Source: Sporosarcina sp. Marseille-Q4063 (GTDB lineage: Bacteria > Bacillota > Bacilli > Bacillales_A > Planococcaceae). Taken from it: a stretch of DNA of 64,000 bases. The notes under the pieces were generated by a model. That model did no database searches. It was not told the origin of the DNA and was given only the letters and a program-made list of their open reading frames with translations. Position 1 is the stretch's first letter; every line of letters starts with the position of its first letter. The position numbers and the translations under genes are program-made. The DNA lies in NCBI RefSeq assembly GCF_018309085.1, contig NZ_CP070502.1, positions 124,001-188,000 on the forward strand, read 5' to 3'. Below are positions 9,073 to 18,394 of the stretch, piece after piece.

Positions 9073-10980
9073 ATGAAAAGAAGAATGCCATTTCCTTTAT
9101 CGAAAGAAAAGTCCTTTTATGATTCACTAAATGACTGGATAGGGGATACGCTTTATGATGATTTAACAGAAAAAGGATTCGAATGCCGCGATGAGCAAAT
9201 CTTTATGGCATTTCAAATTGAAAAAGCTTTAAAAGAAAAGAAAGTTCTTTTTGCAGAAGCCGGCGTTGGTACCGGGAAGACGATTGCTTATCTGCTTCCT
9301 GCGATTGCCTACGCGCGCTACACAGGAAAACCAGCGCTTATATCTTGTGCGGACGAAACGCTCATCGAGCAGCTAGTTAAAGAAGATGGAGATATTCGAA
9401 AAATAAGTGATGCACTTAACCTCGATATTGATGTTCGTCTTGCAAAAGCCCGCAACCAGTATTTATGCCTTAAACGACTAGATGAAGCATCCAATCGAAT
9501 GGACGAAGAATATATAGAGGATATCGAAGTTAGCCTTCCGGACTTTGTTTACGGTTCGGGATCGTTGCAATCGATATCACCATACGGCGAACGGTCGGAT
9601 TATCCTGACCTAAGCGATGAAGAGTGGAATACAGTTAACTTTCATCCGATACAACAATGTTTGGCTTGCGATTTAAGAAATCGATGCGGGCAAACAATTC
9701 ATCGTAACCATTACCGCGAAGCGATTGAAATTATCATCTGCTCGCATGATTTTTACATGGAACATATTTGGACGAAGGATTCTCGTGAAAGACAAGGACA
9801 ATTACCATTATTGCCAGAAGTGTCAATGGTAGTTTTTGATGAAGGCCATCTTCTTGAGTACTCTGCACAACGAGCACTTACGTATGAAGTTCAAAATAGT
9901 ACGTTGCTGAATTTATTGGAACGAATCATGGTTAATGATATTAGAGAACCTACTTTGCGGTTAATGGAATATTTAATTGAAACGCATGCCGAATTTTTCG
10001 ACTTGCTTAGCACTCATGCTGAACAATCGGAAAATGAAAGAAAAGCAATTGAAAAAGTAACAGATATCATCGAAGTAGGAAAAAAAGCTGTTGAGTTATC
10101 GACATCGCTTCTTGAGGAATTTGTATTTGAAGGTGAACTTTATATTATTCCCGAATATGAATTGAAAATGGTTGAAGAATATCTTGATCAATACATTTAC
10201 TCGATGACATTATTCGTTACTGAAAATGATGCAGTTGATTGGATAGAGGAACCTGAAGGCGAATTGACTTTAGTTGTTATGCCGAGACTGGTTACTGATA
10301 TTCTACGAGAAAAGTTATTTTCATCACGTATCCCGATTGTTTTTTCATCAGCAACACTTTCGGTACAAGAAGACTTTTCTTATTTAGCGGATGGTCTTGG
10401 AATTCAAGAATTTCTATCATTCTCAGTGGAATCGCCATTTGATTATGATGAAGTGATGGAGGTCCACGCGCATGATTTTGCTGAGAACGAAAAAGCAAAT
10501 AAGGTCGTTGAGTTAATGGAAGATGGTCAGCAGACGCTTATTTTGTTCAAGTCGGAATTTGCGATGAACCAGTTTAGAGAACGGATACCGTCTGATTTTC
10601 AATCCCGAATGGCGTTTGAAGGTGAACGGGAATTGTCATCAATCATTAAAGAGTTCCAGCAAAAACAAATTCAAGTTTTATGTTCCTTTAAATTATGGGA
10701 AGGGTTGGATATTCCAAACGACGCGTTGACTCAAGTAATTATTCATGATTTGCCATTCCCGCCGGCAGATCCATTATTTGAAGCAAGGCGGCACCATGCA
10801 ACTGACGCGTTCATTGAAGTTGATCTTCCGTTTATGTTATTAAGGCTTCGACAAGGCGCAGGAAGGTTAATTAGAACGTCTGCGGATTCTGGAACGGTAC
10901 ATTTATTATTAGATTCTATTGAACAACAAGTTAAAAATGAGATTGAAGGATTATTTCCTGTCAAAGTTGTTTTTAATTAA
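9073..10980 (+). CDS. ypvA: DinG/XPD-family DNA helicase (YpvA)
   Basis: Superfamily 2 5'-3' helicase of the iron-sulfur XPD/DinG group, probably acting on damaged or stalled DNA. The 635 residues hold Walker A EAGVGTGKT (62-70), a DEGH box (about 256-259, VVFDEGHLLEYSA) and motif VI RQGAGRLIR near the C-terminus. Between Walker A and DEGH are four cysteines (YLCLKR, then CLACDLRNRC), the spacing expected for a 4Fe-4S cluster. There is no N-terminal exonuclease domain, unlike the longer Bacillus DinG, so YpvA is the better match, also by position after ypsC. An SD site GGGAGGAG lies before the ATG, and a strong terminator follows. Confidence 0.9.
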   Translation: MKRRMPFPLSKEKSFYDSLNDWIGDTLYDDLTEKGFECRDEQIFMAFQIEKALKEKKVLFAEAGVGTGKTIAYLLPAIAYARYTGKPALISCADETLIEQLVKEDGDIRKISDALNLDIDVRLAKARNQYLCLKRLDEASNRMDEEYIEDIEVSLPDFVYGSGSLQSISPYGERSDYPDLSDEEWNTVNFHPIQQCLACDLRNRCGQTIHRNHYREAIEIIICSHDFYMEHIWTKDSRERQGQLPLLPEVSMVVFDEGHLLEYSAQRALTYEVQNSTLLNLLERIMVNDIREPTLRLMEYLIETHAEFFDLLSTHAEQSENERKAIEKVTDIIEVGKKAVELSTSLLEEFVFEGELYIIPEYELKMVEEYLDQYIYSMTLFVTENDAVDWIEEPEGELTLVVMPRLVTDILREKLFSSRIPIVFSSATLSVQEDFSYLADGLGIQEFLSFSVESPFDYDEVMEVHAHDFAENEKANKVVELMEDGQQTLILFKSEFAMNQFRERIPSDFQSRMAFEGERELSSIIKEFQQKQIQVLCSFKLWEGLDIPNDALTQVIIHDLPFPPADPLFEARRHHATDAFIEVDLPFMLLRLRQGAGRLIRTSADSGTVHLLLDSIEQQVKNEIEGLFPVKVVFN

Positions 10981-10986
10981 TAATAG

Positions 10987-11029
10987 CGAGTACTTTAACA
11001 TGATCTTTTGTTAAAGTACTCGTTTTTTT
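10987..11029 (+). terminator. Intrinsic terminator of ypvA
   Basis: 14-bp perfect stem, CGAGTACTTTAACA (10987-11000) with its complement at 11009-11022, then seven T. Confidence 0.95.
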
Positions 11030-11065
11030 ATATGGACCGTTGATTTCAGTTCCGGGCGGACGCTT

Positions 11066-11203
11066 TCTAGCTTCAGGTGGCAGATGCTCGAGTCATAAGC
11101 CAATTCAACAAGGAAGAATTGAACTGCATTCTTCCCGGGCAAAGAGCGCCACTCCGTTGAATCGTCTTATGCTTGTCGCATCTAACCGCCTCCTTCAGCT
11201 TTC
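11066..11203 (+). repeat. Family-1 dispersed repeat, diverged copy nested in the composite repeat
   Basis: Starts TCTAGCTTCAGG, contains GTCATAAGCCAATTCAAC, then a hairpin module (11112-11135), then GTTGAATCGTCTTATGC, and ends near CAGCTTTC. These match, in the same order, the family copies at 31669, 40561 and 41563 (TCTAGCTCCAGGCGCC, GTCATAAGCCAAT, CTTATGCCTGTCGGGGC). Most differences in the arms are paired, so the long palindromic shape is kept. Confidence 0.7.
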
Positions 11204-11234
11204 ATTATTTTCCTGCGGAAGAGCGGACAAGTGC

Positions 11235-11258
11235 GGAAAGATACAGTTCAATCTTTCC
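11235..11258 (-). repeat. Inverted copy of the 24-nt hairpin module
   Basis: On the minus strand the arms are GGAAAGAT and ATCTTTCC around the loop TGAACTGT. The module elsewhere has arms GGAAGAAT / ATTCTTCC and loop TGAACTGC, so both arms changed together and pairing is preserved. A shorter related hairpin, GAAAGAG/CTCTTTC, lies at 11356-11377. Confidence 0.6.
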
Positions 11259-11532
11259 CTGCCGCTTCGTCGCTAAAATCGTGCTCCCAAACGCTACGCT
11301 TTTCGGTCGCAAAAGCCGTTCTTCGTTACGGATCTTCCTGCAGGGTCTCGGTTAAGGAAAGAGTGAACTTCTCTTTCGCACTTCGCTGATTCCGCTGGAG
11401 TCGCCGCCCTCCACTCCAATCAATTAATTTCATTGTAAGAAGAGTGTTATTAGGTGTTATCTTATGTGCATAGTTGCTTCGGTATCATTTTTTGTGTAGT
11501 GAGAAGATCCCGAATTGCATGCAAATACTGTT

Positions 11533-11595
11533 GAGTGCAACCAAAACGTTTTCAAGTGCAAGCAAACTTATGATGAGTGCAAGGAAATTAACAAC
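11533..11595 (+). repeat. Three 21-bp-spaced degenerate direct repeats
   Basis: AGTGCAA occurs at 11534, 11555 and 11576, exactly 21 bp apart, followed by (C/G)(C/A/G)AAA. It lies 120-190 nt upstream of ypwA. The rest of 11424-11719 is AT-rich and shows nothing else I can name beyond a weak extended -10 (TGcTACTAT, 11676-11684). Confidence 0.45.
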
Positions 11596-11719
11596 AACAA
11601 TACAGAAACCGAGTTATTTCTTTTTCTATTACATGACTACTAGTTCGAAATAAATCGATTATTTTGCCATATTTATGCTACTATAAAGAGGAACTTTATC
11701 GCGGCAAGGGGGAAATAAA

Positions 11720-13219
11720 TTGACTACTAAAGAGAAGTTTTTGGCTTTACTTAAAAAGATGAGTGCTTACTCTGAGGCTATTTCGGTTATGTATTGGGAT
11801 ATGCGGACTGGGGCGCCGAAAAAGGGAATTGAGTCGAGATCGGAAGCAGTTGGTACGTTATCCGCTGAAGTGTTTAAAATGAGTGTTTCGGAGGAAATGG
11901 CGACATTATTAAAAAAGCTAGAAGCGAAGAAAGAGTCACTTGATCCGATTTTGTTGAAAACGTATGAAGAAGTGAAAAAAGAATATGATTTAAGCAAAAA
12001 GATTCCAGCAGAAGAGTACCGTGAATTCGTGGTTCTCACTTCGCAGTCAGAGTCGGCATGGGAAGAAGCGAAAGAAAAATCGGATTTTGAAATGTTTCAA
12101 CCCTATCTTGAAAAAATCGTCTCAACGACAAAGCGTTTTATCGGCTATTGGGGTGAAAAAGACGAAAATCCTTACAATACGCTTCTAGACCAATATGAGC
12201 CGGGAATAACAACTGAAGTCATTGATGAAGTCTTTGCGGAATTGAAAAAGACGATTGTCCCACTTGTGAAAAAGATTTCAGAGTCAAGCAACCAACCAGA
12301 AACATCATTTTTATTTGACCACTTTCCGAAGGGGCAACAAGAGAATTTCAGCCTTGAAATTTTGAAACAACTCGGTTATGACTTTGAGGCTGGACGGCTT
12401 GATGCAACGGTTCATCCGTTTGCGATGGGCATAACGATTGGCGATGTGCGACTTACGACAAAGTATGATGAAAATGATTTTAGGTCTGCTGTTTTTGGAA
12501 CAATTCATGAATGTGGTCATGGGTTATATGAGCAAAACATCGACAAAAAGCTAGATGGGCTTCCAGTCGCAGGTGGAACTTCAATGGGGATTCACGAATC
12601 GCAGTCGTTATTTTACGAACAATTTGTCGGACATCATGAAAACTTTTGGAAATACAATTTCGATTTATTGAAAGATCATTCACCAAAGCAATTTGAGGAT
12701 GTTGAGCTAGAGGATTTCTTACGTGCGATCAATGCTGCTAAACCTTCGTTAATACGCATTGAAGCTGATGAATTAACATATCCGCTCCATATAATGATTC
12801 GGTATGAAATCGAAAAAGAATTATTCAATGGTGATTTGGAAGTTAAGGATTTGCCAAGAGTGTGGAATGAAAAGTACAAAGCATACTTGGGTGTGACGCC
12901 CGAGAATGACGGTGAAGGTGTCCTTCAGGATGTTCACTGGTCCGGTGGATCATTTGGCTATTTCCCGTCCTATGCATTGGGTTATATGTATGCGGCACAA
13001 TTAAAAATCGCGATGTTGAAAGACCTTCCGAATTTTGATGAATTGCTATTAAAAGGTGAGTTTTCACCAATTCTAGAGTGGTTGACAGAAAATATCCATA
13101 AACATGGTAAAATGAAAAAACCGCTTGAAATCATTCAGGATGTAACTGGTGAAGGTTTAAATGCAAAATATTTAGCAGATTATTTATCCGAAAAATACAG
13201 CAAACTTTATAATTTATAA
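11720..13219 (+). CDS. ypwA: M32 family metallocarboxypeptidase (YpwA)
   Basis: Zinc carboxypeptidase of the Taq/M32 family that trims C-terminal residues from peptides in the cytosol. The 499-aa length is typical. The zinc motif HECGH lies at residues 263-267, with the family signatures GTSMGIHESQS and IRIEADELTYPLHIMIRYEIE following and supplying the third ligand Glu. The start is a TTG at 11720 with the strong SD site AAGGGGGA; the first internal ATG would remove the conserved N-terminal helix. Monocistronic, with a terminator after the stop. Its upstream region is the repeat-rich 690-nt gap. Confidence 0.92.
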   Translation: MTTKEKFLALLKKMSAYSEAISVMYWDMRTGAPKKGIESRSEAVGTLSAEVFKMSVSEEMATLLKKLEAKKESLDPILLKTYEEVKKEYDLSKKIPAEEYREFVVLTSQSESAWEEAKEKSDFEMFQPYLEKIVSTTKRFIGYWGEKDENPYNTLLDQYEPGITTEVIDEVFAELKKTIVPLVKKISESSNQPETSFLFDHFPKGQQENFSLEILKQLGYDFEAGRLDATVHPFAMGITIGDVRLTTKYDENDFRSAVFGTIHECGHGLYEQNIDKKLDGLPVAGGTSMGIHESQSLFYEQFVGHHENFWKYNFDLLKDHSPKQFEDVELEDFLRAINAAKPSLIRIEADELTYPLHIMIRYEIEKELFNGDLEVKDLPRVWNEKYKAYLGVTPENDGEGVLQDVHWSGGSFGYFPSYALGYMYAAQLKIAMLKDLPNFDELLLKGEFSPILEWLTENIHKHGKMKKPLEIIQDVTGEGLNAKYLADYLSEKYSKLYNL

Positions 13220-13220
13220 G

Positions 13221-13265
13221 AAAAGTGTTCCTTGACCATCTATTTGGTGAAGGAACACTTTTTTT
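13221..13265 (+). terminator. Intrinsic terminator of ypwA
   Basis: AAAGTGTTCCTT (13222-13233) pairs with AAGGAACACTTT (13250-13261), then T-run. Confidence 0.9.
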
Positions 13266-13319
13266 GTCGAAAGAAATGGTACAATGTAAATAGAAATTGA
13301 TGAAGGGATCGAAAGATTA

Positions 13320-16300
13320 ATGCCGAAATTTCAACATGAACTTACTGAGCTAATAACGAAGGCTGCGACATACGGTGAGTTATTTAAAAAGAATGAAGAC
13401 AGTGAACGATATGATAAAATAAAGCTTTTTGGTAAAAAGTTAACAAGAGAAGAGTACATGATTGGATTTGCCGGTCATTTTTCAGCTGGAAAATCCTCGA
13501 TGATTAATGCGTTAACTGGCGTCGACTTATTACCGTCCAGTCCCATCCCGACAAGTGCAAATATCGTGAAAGTAAAAAAGTCGGATACAGATTATGCCGT
13601 CATTCATTTAATGGATGGAAAAGGGCTTAAATATGAAGGCCATGATTTCCCGAATGCCATAAAAACATATAGTAAAGACGGTTCTACTGTTTCACTCATT
13701 GAAATTGGCCATAAAGATTCCGCTTTGCCAGCGGGCATTACGGTTATGGATACACCCGGGGTCGATTCAACAGATGATGCCCATCGACAATCAACGGAAT
13801 CCGCACTTCACTTGGCGGATCTTGTTTTTTATACAATGGATTATAATCATGTTCAATCGGAATTGAACTTTAGTTTCACGAAAGAATTAATGCGTCATAA
13901 TCCGAATGTCTATTTGATTATCAACCAAATTGATAAACATCGTGATAGTGAATTGTCATTTGAAGAGTTTCAGCACTCAGTCGAAAATTCGTTTAAATTA
14001 TGGGGAGTCAAACCTAAAGGGGTGTTCTATACAAGCTTGAAAGTGGAGGATCACCCGCATAATGATTTTCCCGAAGTGAAAGAAATAATTACAGGTTCGA
14101 TGAGTAATTGGAAAGAATTTTTTATAGAGAATGCCAATAACACGATTCTTCAACTTCAAGAAGAACATAAACGCTTCTTGAAAGAGAAAATTGCCGAAGA
14201 AAAAGAATTGCACGCTTCACTAGTTATGGAAAATGAATGGACAAATTATGATACAATCCTAAACGAATTGAATCAGACAAAAAAAGCGCTTACCCTTCAA
14301 TCAGAAGAAGCTTTTGTGGATTCCTTTGATAAGGGGTTATCCGCGTTAATTGAGAATGCGGCAGTCACTCCATACGAAACTAGAGAGTTGTTAAAAAGTT
14401 ATTTGGAGTCGCTATCTCCTAATTTTAAAGTTGGCTTTCTTTTTGGAGCAAAGAAGACGGCTGAAGAACGAACTAGACGTAAAGATGCTTTTCGAGAAAA
14501 TATTGGCAAGCTCATTCACACGCAAATTGAAGTCCATGTAAAAACTTTTATAAAGAAATTATTAAATGAATCGCAACTATTAACGGATGACCGTTCACTT
14601 GAGGTCGATTCTTTAAACCTTGTTATACCTTTTGAAGAAGTGGAAAAGCACTTCAATGCTTCAGATATCATGACGGGCGACACAGTTATTAACAATGCAA
14701 ATCAAATGAAAACAAATATCATATTGGCATACAGACGTTTAACAGAGGACTTGAAATTAGAGACCTCGGAATTTATTCGTACAAATGGAAATGAGAAAAG
14801 TGACCGTTTTCATAAAGAAATTCATTCTCTGGAGGAAAAGCTAGAGGTGATCGGTCATGTTGAAGCATTGAATAATCTTTTGGAAACGATTGATGAAAAT
14901 GTTGAAAACCCGTCCTCGATAATAATTGAAAAACGGGACAAGCTCATAAAAACTTGGCATACAGATGATATTCTTGATATTACAGAATTTGTTGAGGATG
15001 AAACGACGGAAAATTTATTTGATCAATCATCTTTCATTGAATCGGAAAATGAGGTTTACCAAGTGCAGTCGTCTGCAAGTGAAGAAGTAAGCAGTAACGC
15101 GCTACATGTTGCGCGGGTTGTTGAAAATGTACCTGGATTTATCGATATGGCTCAGTATTTACGCAAAAAAGCCAAACGATTGGATGAACAAGAATTTACA
15201 GTGGCTCTATTCGGGGCATTTAGTGCTGGTAAGTCATCGTTTTCCAATGCGTTGATTGGGGAAAATATTCTTCCGGTTTCTCCAAATCCAACAACCGCAA
15301 CGATAAACCGCATATGCCCGGTAGGTCCGGGTAAAGAAGATGGAACAGCTGACGTCATCTTGAAAACGTTGAATCGAATGACAGAGGATGTACTGCGCTC
15401 ATTTGATGCGCTTGGAATTCCTGTGGAAACATTGGATGACGCTTTTGCCAAAACGGATAATGCCCTGAATACAAAGTTGACAGATGACAAACTTCATATT
15501 CACAAAGCATTTATTGAAGCATTTAAACAAGGTTATCTAACTTATAGAGGTCAATTAGGTACAGTATTGAAAGTTGGGCGAGACGAGTTCGTTAAATTTG
15601 TTGCAGAAGAAAATCGTAGCTGTTTCGTGGAGTCCATTGATTTTTATTATGATTGCGAAATAACGAGAAAAGGAATAACCCTTGTTGATACGCCGGGCGC
15701 TGATTCTATAAATGCTCGTCATACGGATGTTGCTTTCGATTATATTCGAAACGCGGATGCAGTTCTCTTTGTTACGTATTATAACCATGCGTTTGCCAAA
15801 GCAGATCGAGAGTTTCTGATTCAATTGGGCCGCGTGAAAGATGCGTTCGAGTTAGATAAGATGTTTTTCATTGTAAACGCAATTGACTTGGCGTCAAATG
15901 ATGAAGAAGCTGAACTCGTGCAATCGTTTGTTGGGAATGAACTGCAAAAGTTCGGCATAAGAACCCCCCGTGTACATGGTATTTCTAGTTTACAAGCGCT
16001 TCAAGCAAAGATTGAAAAACAAAGCAATGAAATGATGGATTTATTCGAAAGGGATTTTCATCATTTCTTGGAACATGATTTAAGAGGACTGGCTGTACAA
16101 TCATTAGAAGAGGAAACAATGAAAACGACGGAACGGTTAGCTTCTCTCATTTCACGTACTGAAAAAAACATGAAAAGAAAGTCGGAGCGGCTAATTGAAT
16201 TGGCGAATCTAGAAGAAATAATTCAAAGAAAATATGCGAGCAGTTTTATTGAAGTATTTCAAACAAGTACAAAGAACGAATTAAATGAACTTGTTTATTA

Positions 16301-16928
16301 TATTTTACAGCGTGTCTTTTTACGATTCAGTGATTTCTTTAGAGAAGCTTATAATCCATCTGTCTTTGCAGCAAAATCTTCTAGCGAAGCATTAAAAATT
16401 GCGCTTGATGAAACAGTCCATATGATTGGGTTTGATCTTACACAAGAATTAAAGGTAACAAATTTACGTATCGTTAACTTCTTGACGAAGCAATTGACGA
16501 GCCGACAACGTATAGAAGTTCAATCGCTCAAAGAAATCGATGATGTATTCGAACCAACCTTATTTGAACCAAGAGAAGCAGATCTATTATCTTTTGAATT
16601 TCCATTTCCAGATTCTGCAGTATATAGCAGTGTCAATCGTCTATTTCGGAATGATAAATCATTTTTTGAAAGAGGCGATCGAGATAAACTAAAAACTAGT
16701 CTCGAGGAACTTTTAAGAATAGATACAGCGCTATATCTTGATAGAGAAAAGAAGAGACTTGAAGTGTGGGTTGCTCAATTAATTGAAGAAGAAGCAGAGG
16801 CACTTAGAGTCCATTTATTGAAAGAATGCATGATACAAATTGATTCAGAACGAACACTTCTGACGGAAACCGAAAAAATCGATGACTGGCGGAACTTATA
16901 CAATTCATTAGAAAAGGAGTTGGTGTAG
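13320..16928 (+). CDS. dynA: Double-headed bacterial dynamin DynA (YpbR)
   Basis: Membrane-remodelling GTPase; the B. subtilis protein protects membranes against pore-forming stress and phage. The 1202-aa chain is an internal fusion of two dynamin units. Unit one has the P-loop GHFSAGKSS (residues 52-60) and MDTPGVDS; unit two has GAFSAGKSS near residue 630 and VDTPGADS. Each is followed by long helical stalk segments, and both G1 and G3 motifs are complete. The ATG at 13320 follows GAAGGGATC. The stop directly abuts the TTG of the sulfurtransferase gene, whose SD site lies in the last dynA codons, so these genes are probably one operon with the phosphoesterase. Confidence 0.93.
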   Translation: MPKFQHELTELITKAATYGELFKKNEDSERYDKIKLFGKKLTREEYMIGFAGHFSAGKSSMINALTGVDLLPSSPIPTSANIVKVKKSDTDYAVIHLMDGKGLKYEGHDFPNAIKTYSKDGSTVSLIEIGHKDSALPAGITVMDTPGVDSTDDAHRQSTESALHLADLVFYTMDYNHVQSELNFSFTKELMRHNPNVYLIINQIDKHRDSELSFEEFQHSVENSFKLWGVKPKGVFYTSLKVEDHPHNDFPEVKEIITGSMSNWKEFFIENANNTILQLQEEHKRFLKEKIAEEKELHASLVMENEWTNYDTILNELNQTKKALTLQSEEAFVDSFDKGLSALIENAAVTPYETRELLKSYLESLSPNFKVGFLFGAKKTAEERTRRKDAFRENIGKLIHTQIEVHVKTFIKKLLNESQLLTDDRSLEVDSLNLVIPFEEVEKHFNASDIMTGDTVINNANQMKTNIILAYRRLTEDLKLETSEFIRTNGNEKSDRFHKEIHSLEEKLEVIGHVEALNNLLETIDENVENPSSIIIEKRDKLIKTWHTDDILDITEFVEDETTENLFDQSSFIESENEVYQVQSSASEEVSSNALHVARVVENVPGFIDMAQYLRKKAKRLDEQEFTVALFGAFSAGKSSFSNALIGENILPVSPNPTTATINRICPVGPGKEDGTADVILKTLNRMTEDVLRSFDALGIPVETLDDAFAKTDNALNTKLTDDKLHIHKAFIEAFKQGYLTYRGQLGTVLKVGRDEFVKFVAEENRSCFVESIDFYYDCEITRKGITLVDTPGADSINARHTDVAFDYIRNADAVLFVTYYNHAFAKADREFLIQLGRVKDAFELDKMFFIVNAIDLASNDEEAELVQSFVGNELQKFGIRTPRVHGISSLQALQAKIEKQSNEMMDLFERDFHHFLEHDLRGLAVQSLEEETMKTTERLASLISRTEKNMKRKSERLIELANLEEIIQRKYASSFIEVFQTSTKNELNELVYYILQRVFLRFSDFFREAYNPSVFAAKSSSEALKIALDETVHMIGFDLTQELKVTNLRIVNFLTKQLTSRQRIEVQSLKEIDDVFEPTLFEPREADLLSFEFPFPDSAVYSSVNRLFRNDKSFFERGDRDKLKTSLEELLRIDTALYLDREKKRLEVWVAQLIEEEAEALRVHLLKECMIQIDSERTLLTETEKIDDWRNLYNSLEKELV

Positions 16929-17750
16929 TTGAGCAATGTTTTTGTTTCGATTAAAGATATAGATACGAGTGAAGTCAAATGGATAGATGCGCGTTTCTCA
17001 TTGGCTGATGCAAATGAAGGCAAAAGGTTTTATAAGGAAAGTCATGTTAGCGGTGCGATGCATTGGGATTTAAATGATGATTTGTCCGATTTAACAAAAA
17101 GAGATGGAAGACAACCAATGCCGAGTAAAGAGTCGTTAGTTGAACTTTTCAGGAGAAGTGGACTGAATATAGAGGATACAATTCTTGTTTACGATGACGG
17201 TGGCAGCCCGTTCGCAACCCGTGCATGGTGGTTCCTTCAATATGCCGGATTTGAAAATGCATCTGTCGTAGTAGAAGGTTTTGAAGAAATTAAAGAATCG
17301 AGTGTTCCTGTTGATAATGAAACACCGATACCAAAGAAAACTGCAGTAAACCCCAATTGGAATGAATCGATTTACGCTTCACGGGAATTTGTAGAGGAAA
17401 CTGTCGCAGGCCGGACAAGCAATCTGTTAGTCGATGCACGTGCCGCTAATCGATACCGCGGAGAGATAGAACCGTTGGACAGAGTGGCGGGTCACATACC
17501 CGGAGCATTTAACTTTGATTGGGAGCAATTAAAAAGTGACGGGAAATTTCAATTTGACCAATCAATAAAAGAAAAATTATCAGACTTGGCGGACTCCAAT
17601 CAAAAAGTAACCGTGTATTGCGGAAGTGGCGTTACAGCTTCTCCACTCTATGCAATGCTTTCACATTATGGGTATGAAAATATCCGTCTTTACGTGGGAA
17701 GTTATAGTGATTGGGTTTCAAAAGAAGATGCGCAGGTTGAAAAAGGATAA
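16929..17750 (+). CDS. Two-domain rhodanese-type sulfurtransferase
   Basis: Thiosulfate or 3-mercaptopyruvate sulfurtransferase of 273 aa. Two rhodanese domains are visible: an inactive N-terminal one (WIDARFSL, VSGAMHWDLNDDLSD, ILVYDDGGSPFATRAWW) and an active C-terminal one (LLVDARAANRYRGE, GHIPGAFNFDW) with the catalytic Cys at about residue 231 in VYCGSGVTAS. The loop CGSGVTA resembles mercaptopyruvate-type enzymes, but substrate choice is not certain. The TTG start directly follows the dynA stop and uses AAGGAG at 16914-16919. Thirteen nt separate it from the phosphoesterase gene. Confidence 0.88.
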   Translation: MSNVFVSIKDIDTSEVKWIDARFSLADANEGKRFYKESHVSGAMHWDLNDDLSDLTKRDGRQPMPSKESLVELFRRSGLNIEDTILVYDDGGSPFATRAWWFLQYAGFENASVVVEGFEEIKESSVPVDNETPIPKKTAVNPNWNESIYASREFVEETVAGRTSNLLVDARAANRYRGEIEPLDRVAGHIPGAFNFDWEQLKSDGKFQFDQSIKEKLSDLADSNQKVTVYCGSGVTASPLYAMLSHYGYENIRLYVGSYSDWVSKEDAQVEKG

Positions 17751-17763
17751 AGTGGTGAAATAG

Positions 17764-18354
17764 ATGAGGTATGCATTGCTTGGTGATATTCATTCATCGA
17801 AAGAAGACTTAGAAATAGTGCTCGATCATATCGAAGAAATGGTGCCTGAGGCAACGGTGTTTGGTACTGGGGACCTTTATGAATGTACAATTAGTAAAAA
17901 AGATATTACTGATGACAAATTTACAAAACTTGAGCAGGTTATGCTAAACCCGAAAGGCTTTACTGAACTTTTGGATTTTCCGTCGGTAAGAGGGAATCAA
18001 GAAGAAAGAATTACCTATTTAACGGAAACTGAAGAGTCTTTGCGTAAATTATTGGATTCCATGCCAGAAGTTATTGAACTTGAAAGCGGTCAAATAATTC
18101 ATGGGCATCAATGGAAATGGGGCGGAAAACCGTGGTCGCTTCTCCAGGCCAATGTAGAAAACTCACTTGTTTTTTACGGTCATAGTCATCGCTCAGCACT
18201 AACATTGGATGGCGTTAATCAAAAAATGAATTTTGGCATACCCTTTGAGCTAACAGGTCAAAATGTACTTGTTAACGTAGGTTCCGTTGTTGATAATCGA
18301 GAATGGGTTATTTATGATAGTGTCAAAAATACAGTTACATTTATGAAAGCATAA
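17764..18354 (+). CDS. Calcineurin-like metallophosphoesterase, YfcE/MJ0936 type
   Basis: Predicted di-metal phosphodiesterase or phosphatase of 196 aa; the substrate is unknown. Motifs in order: GDIHSS (first Asp and His), GTGDLYE (second Asp), VRGNQEE (Asn of motif III), IIHGHQ and YGHSHR (metal-binding His). The motif III position after Asn, often His in larger families, is Gln here, as small YfcE-type proteins vary at that site. The ATG at 17764 follows GTGGTG. It is probably the last gene of a dynA-sulfurtransferase-phosphoesterase operon and ends at a bidirectional terminator. Confidence 0.82.
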   Translation: MRYALLGDIHSSKEDLEIVLDHIEEMVPEATVFGTGDLYECTISKKDITDDKFTKLEQVMLNPKGFTELLDFPSVRGNQEERITYLTETEESLRKLLDSMPEVIELESGQIIHGHQWKWGGKPWSLLQANVENSLVFYGHSHRSALTLDGVNQKMNFGIPFELTGQNVLVNVGSVVDNREWVIYDSVKNTVTFMKA

Positions 18355-18358
18355 CTAA

Positions 18359-18394
18359 AAGACTGAATGGATATAGCGCCATTCAGTCTTATTT
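18359..18394. terminator. Bidirectional terminator between phosphoesterase and RNase H-like genes
   Basis: AAGACTGAATGG (18359-18370) pairs with CCATTCAGTCTT (18379-18390). It serves both convergent genes and overlaps the 3' end of the minus-strand gene. Confidence 0.8.

Larger units (their letters stand above)
11040..11423 (+). repeat. Composite intergenic repeat (outer TTGATT/AATCAA element with inserts)
   Basis: The 690-nt gap between ypvA and ypwA holds no convincing gene. It begins TTGATTTCAGTTCCGGGCGG and ends GAGTCGCCGCC, CTCCACTCCAATCAA, the two imperfectly inverted ends of a dispersed repeat I recall from Bacillaceae genomes. Inside are a second repeat (11066-11203) and further hairpins at 11235-11258 and 11356-11377. 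Frames across it (for example 11040-11276) have repeat-derived composition and no SD site. The boundaries come from the inverted ends; its strand is arbitrary. Confidence 0.7.

Noticed and set aside
11040..11355. Two open frames of 60-78 codons in the ypvA-ypwA gap
   Set aside because: They lie wholly inside the composite repeat, have no SD site, and their composition follows the repeat on both strands.
17764..18354. Loss of a metal-binding residue (GNQ for GNH) in the phosphoesterase
   Set aside because: Small YfcE/MJ0936-type enzymes often vary at this position, so it does not indicate an inactive protein.
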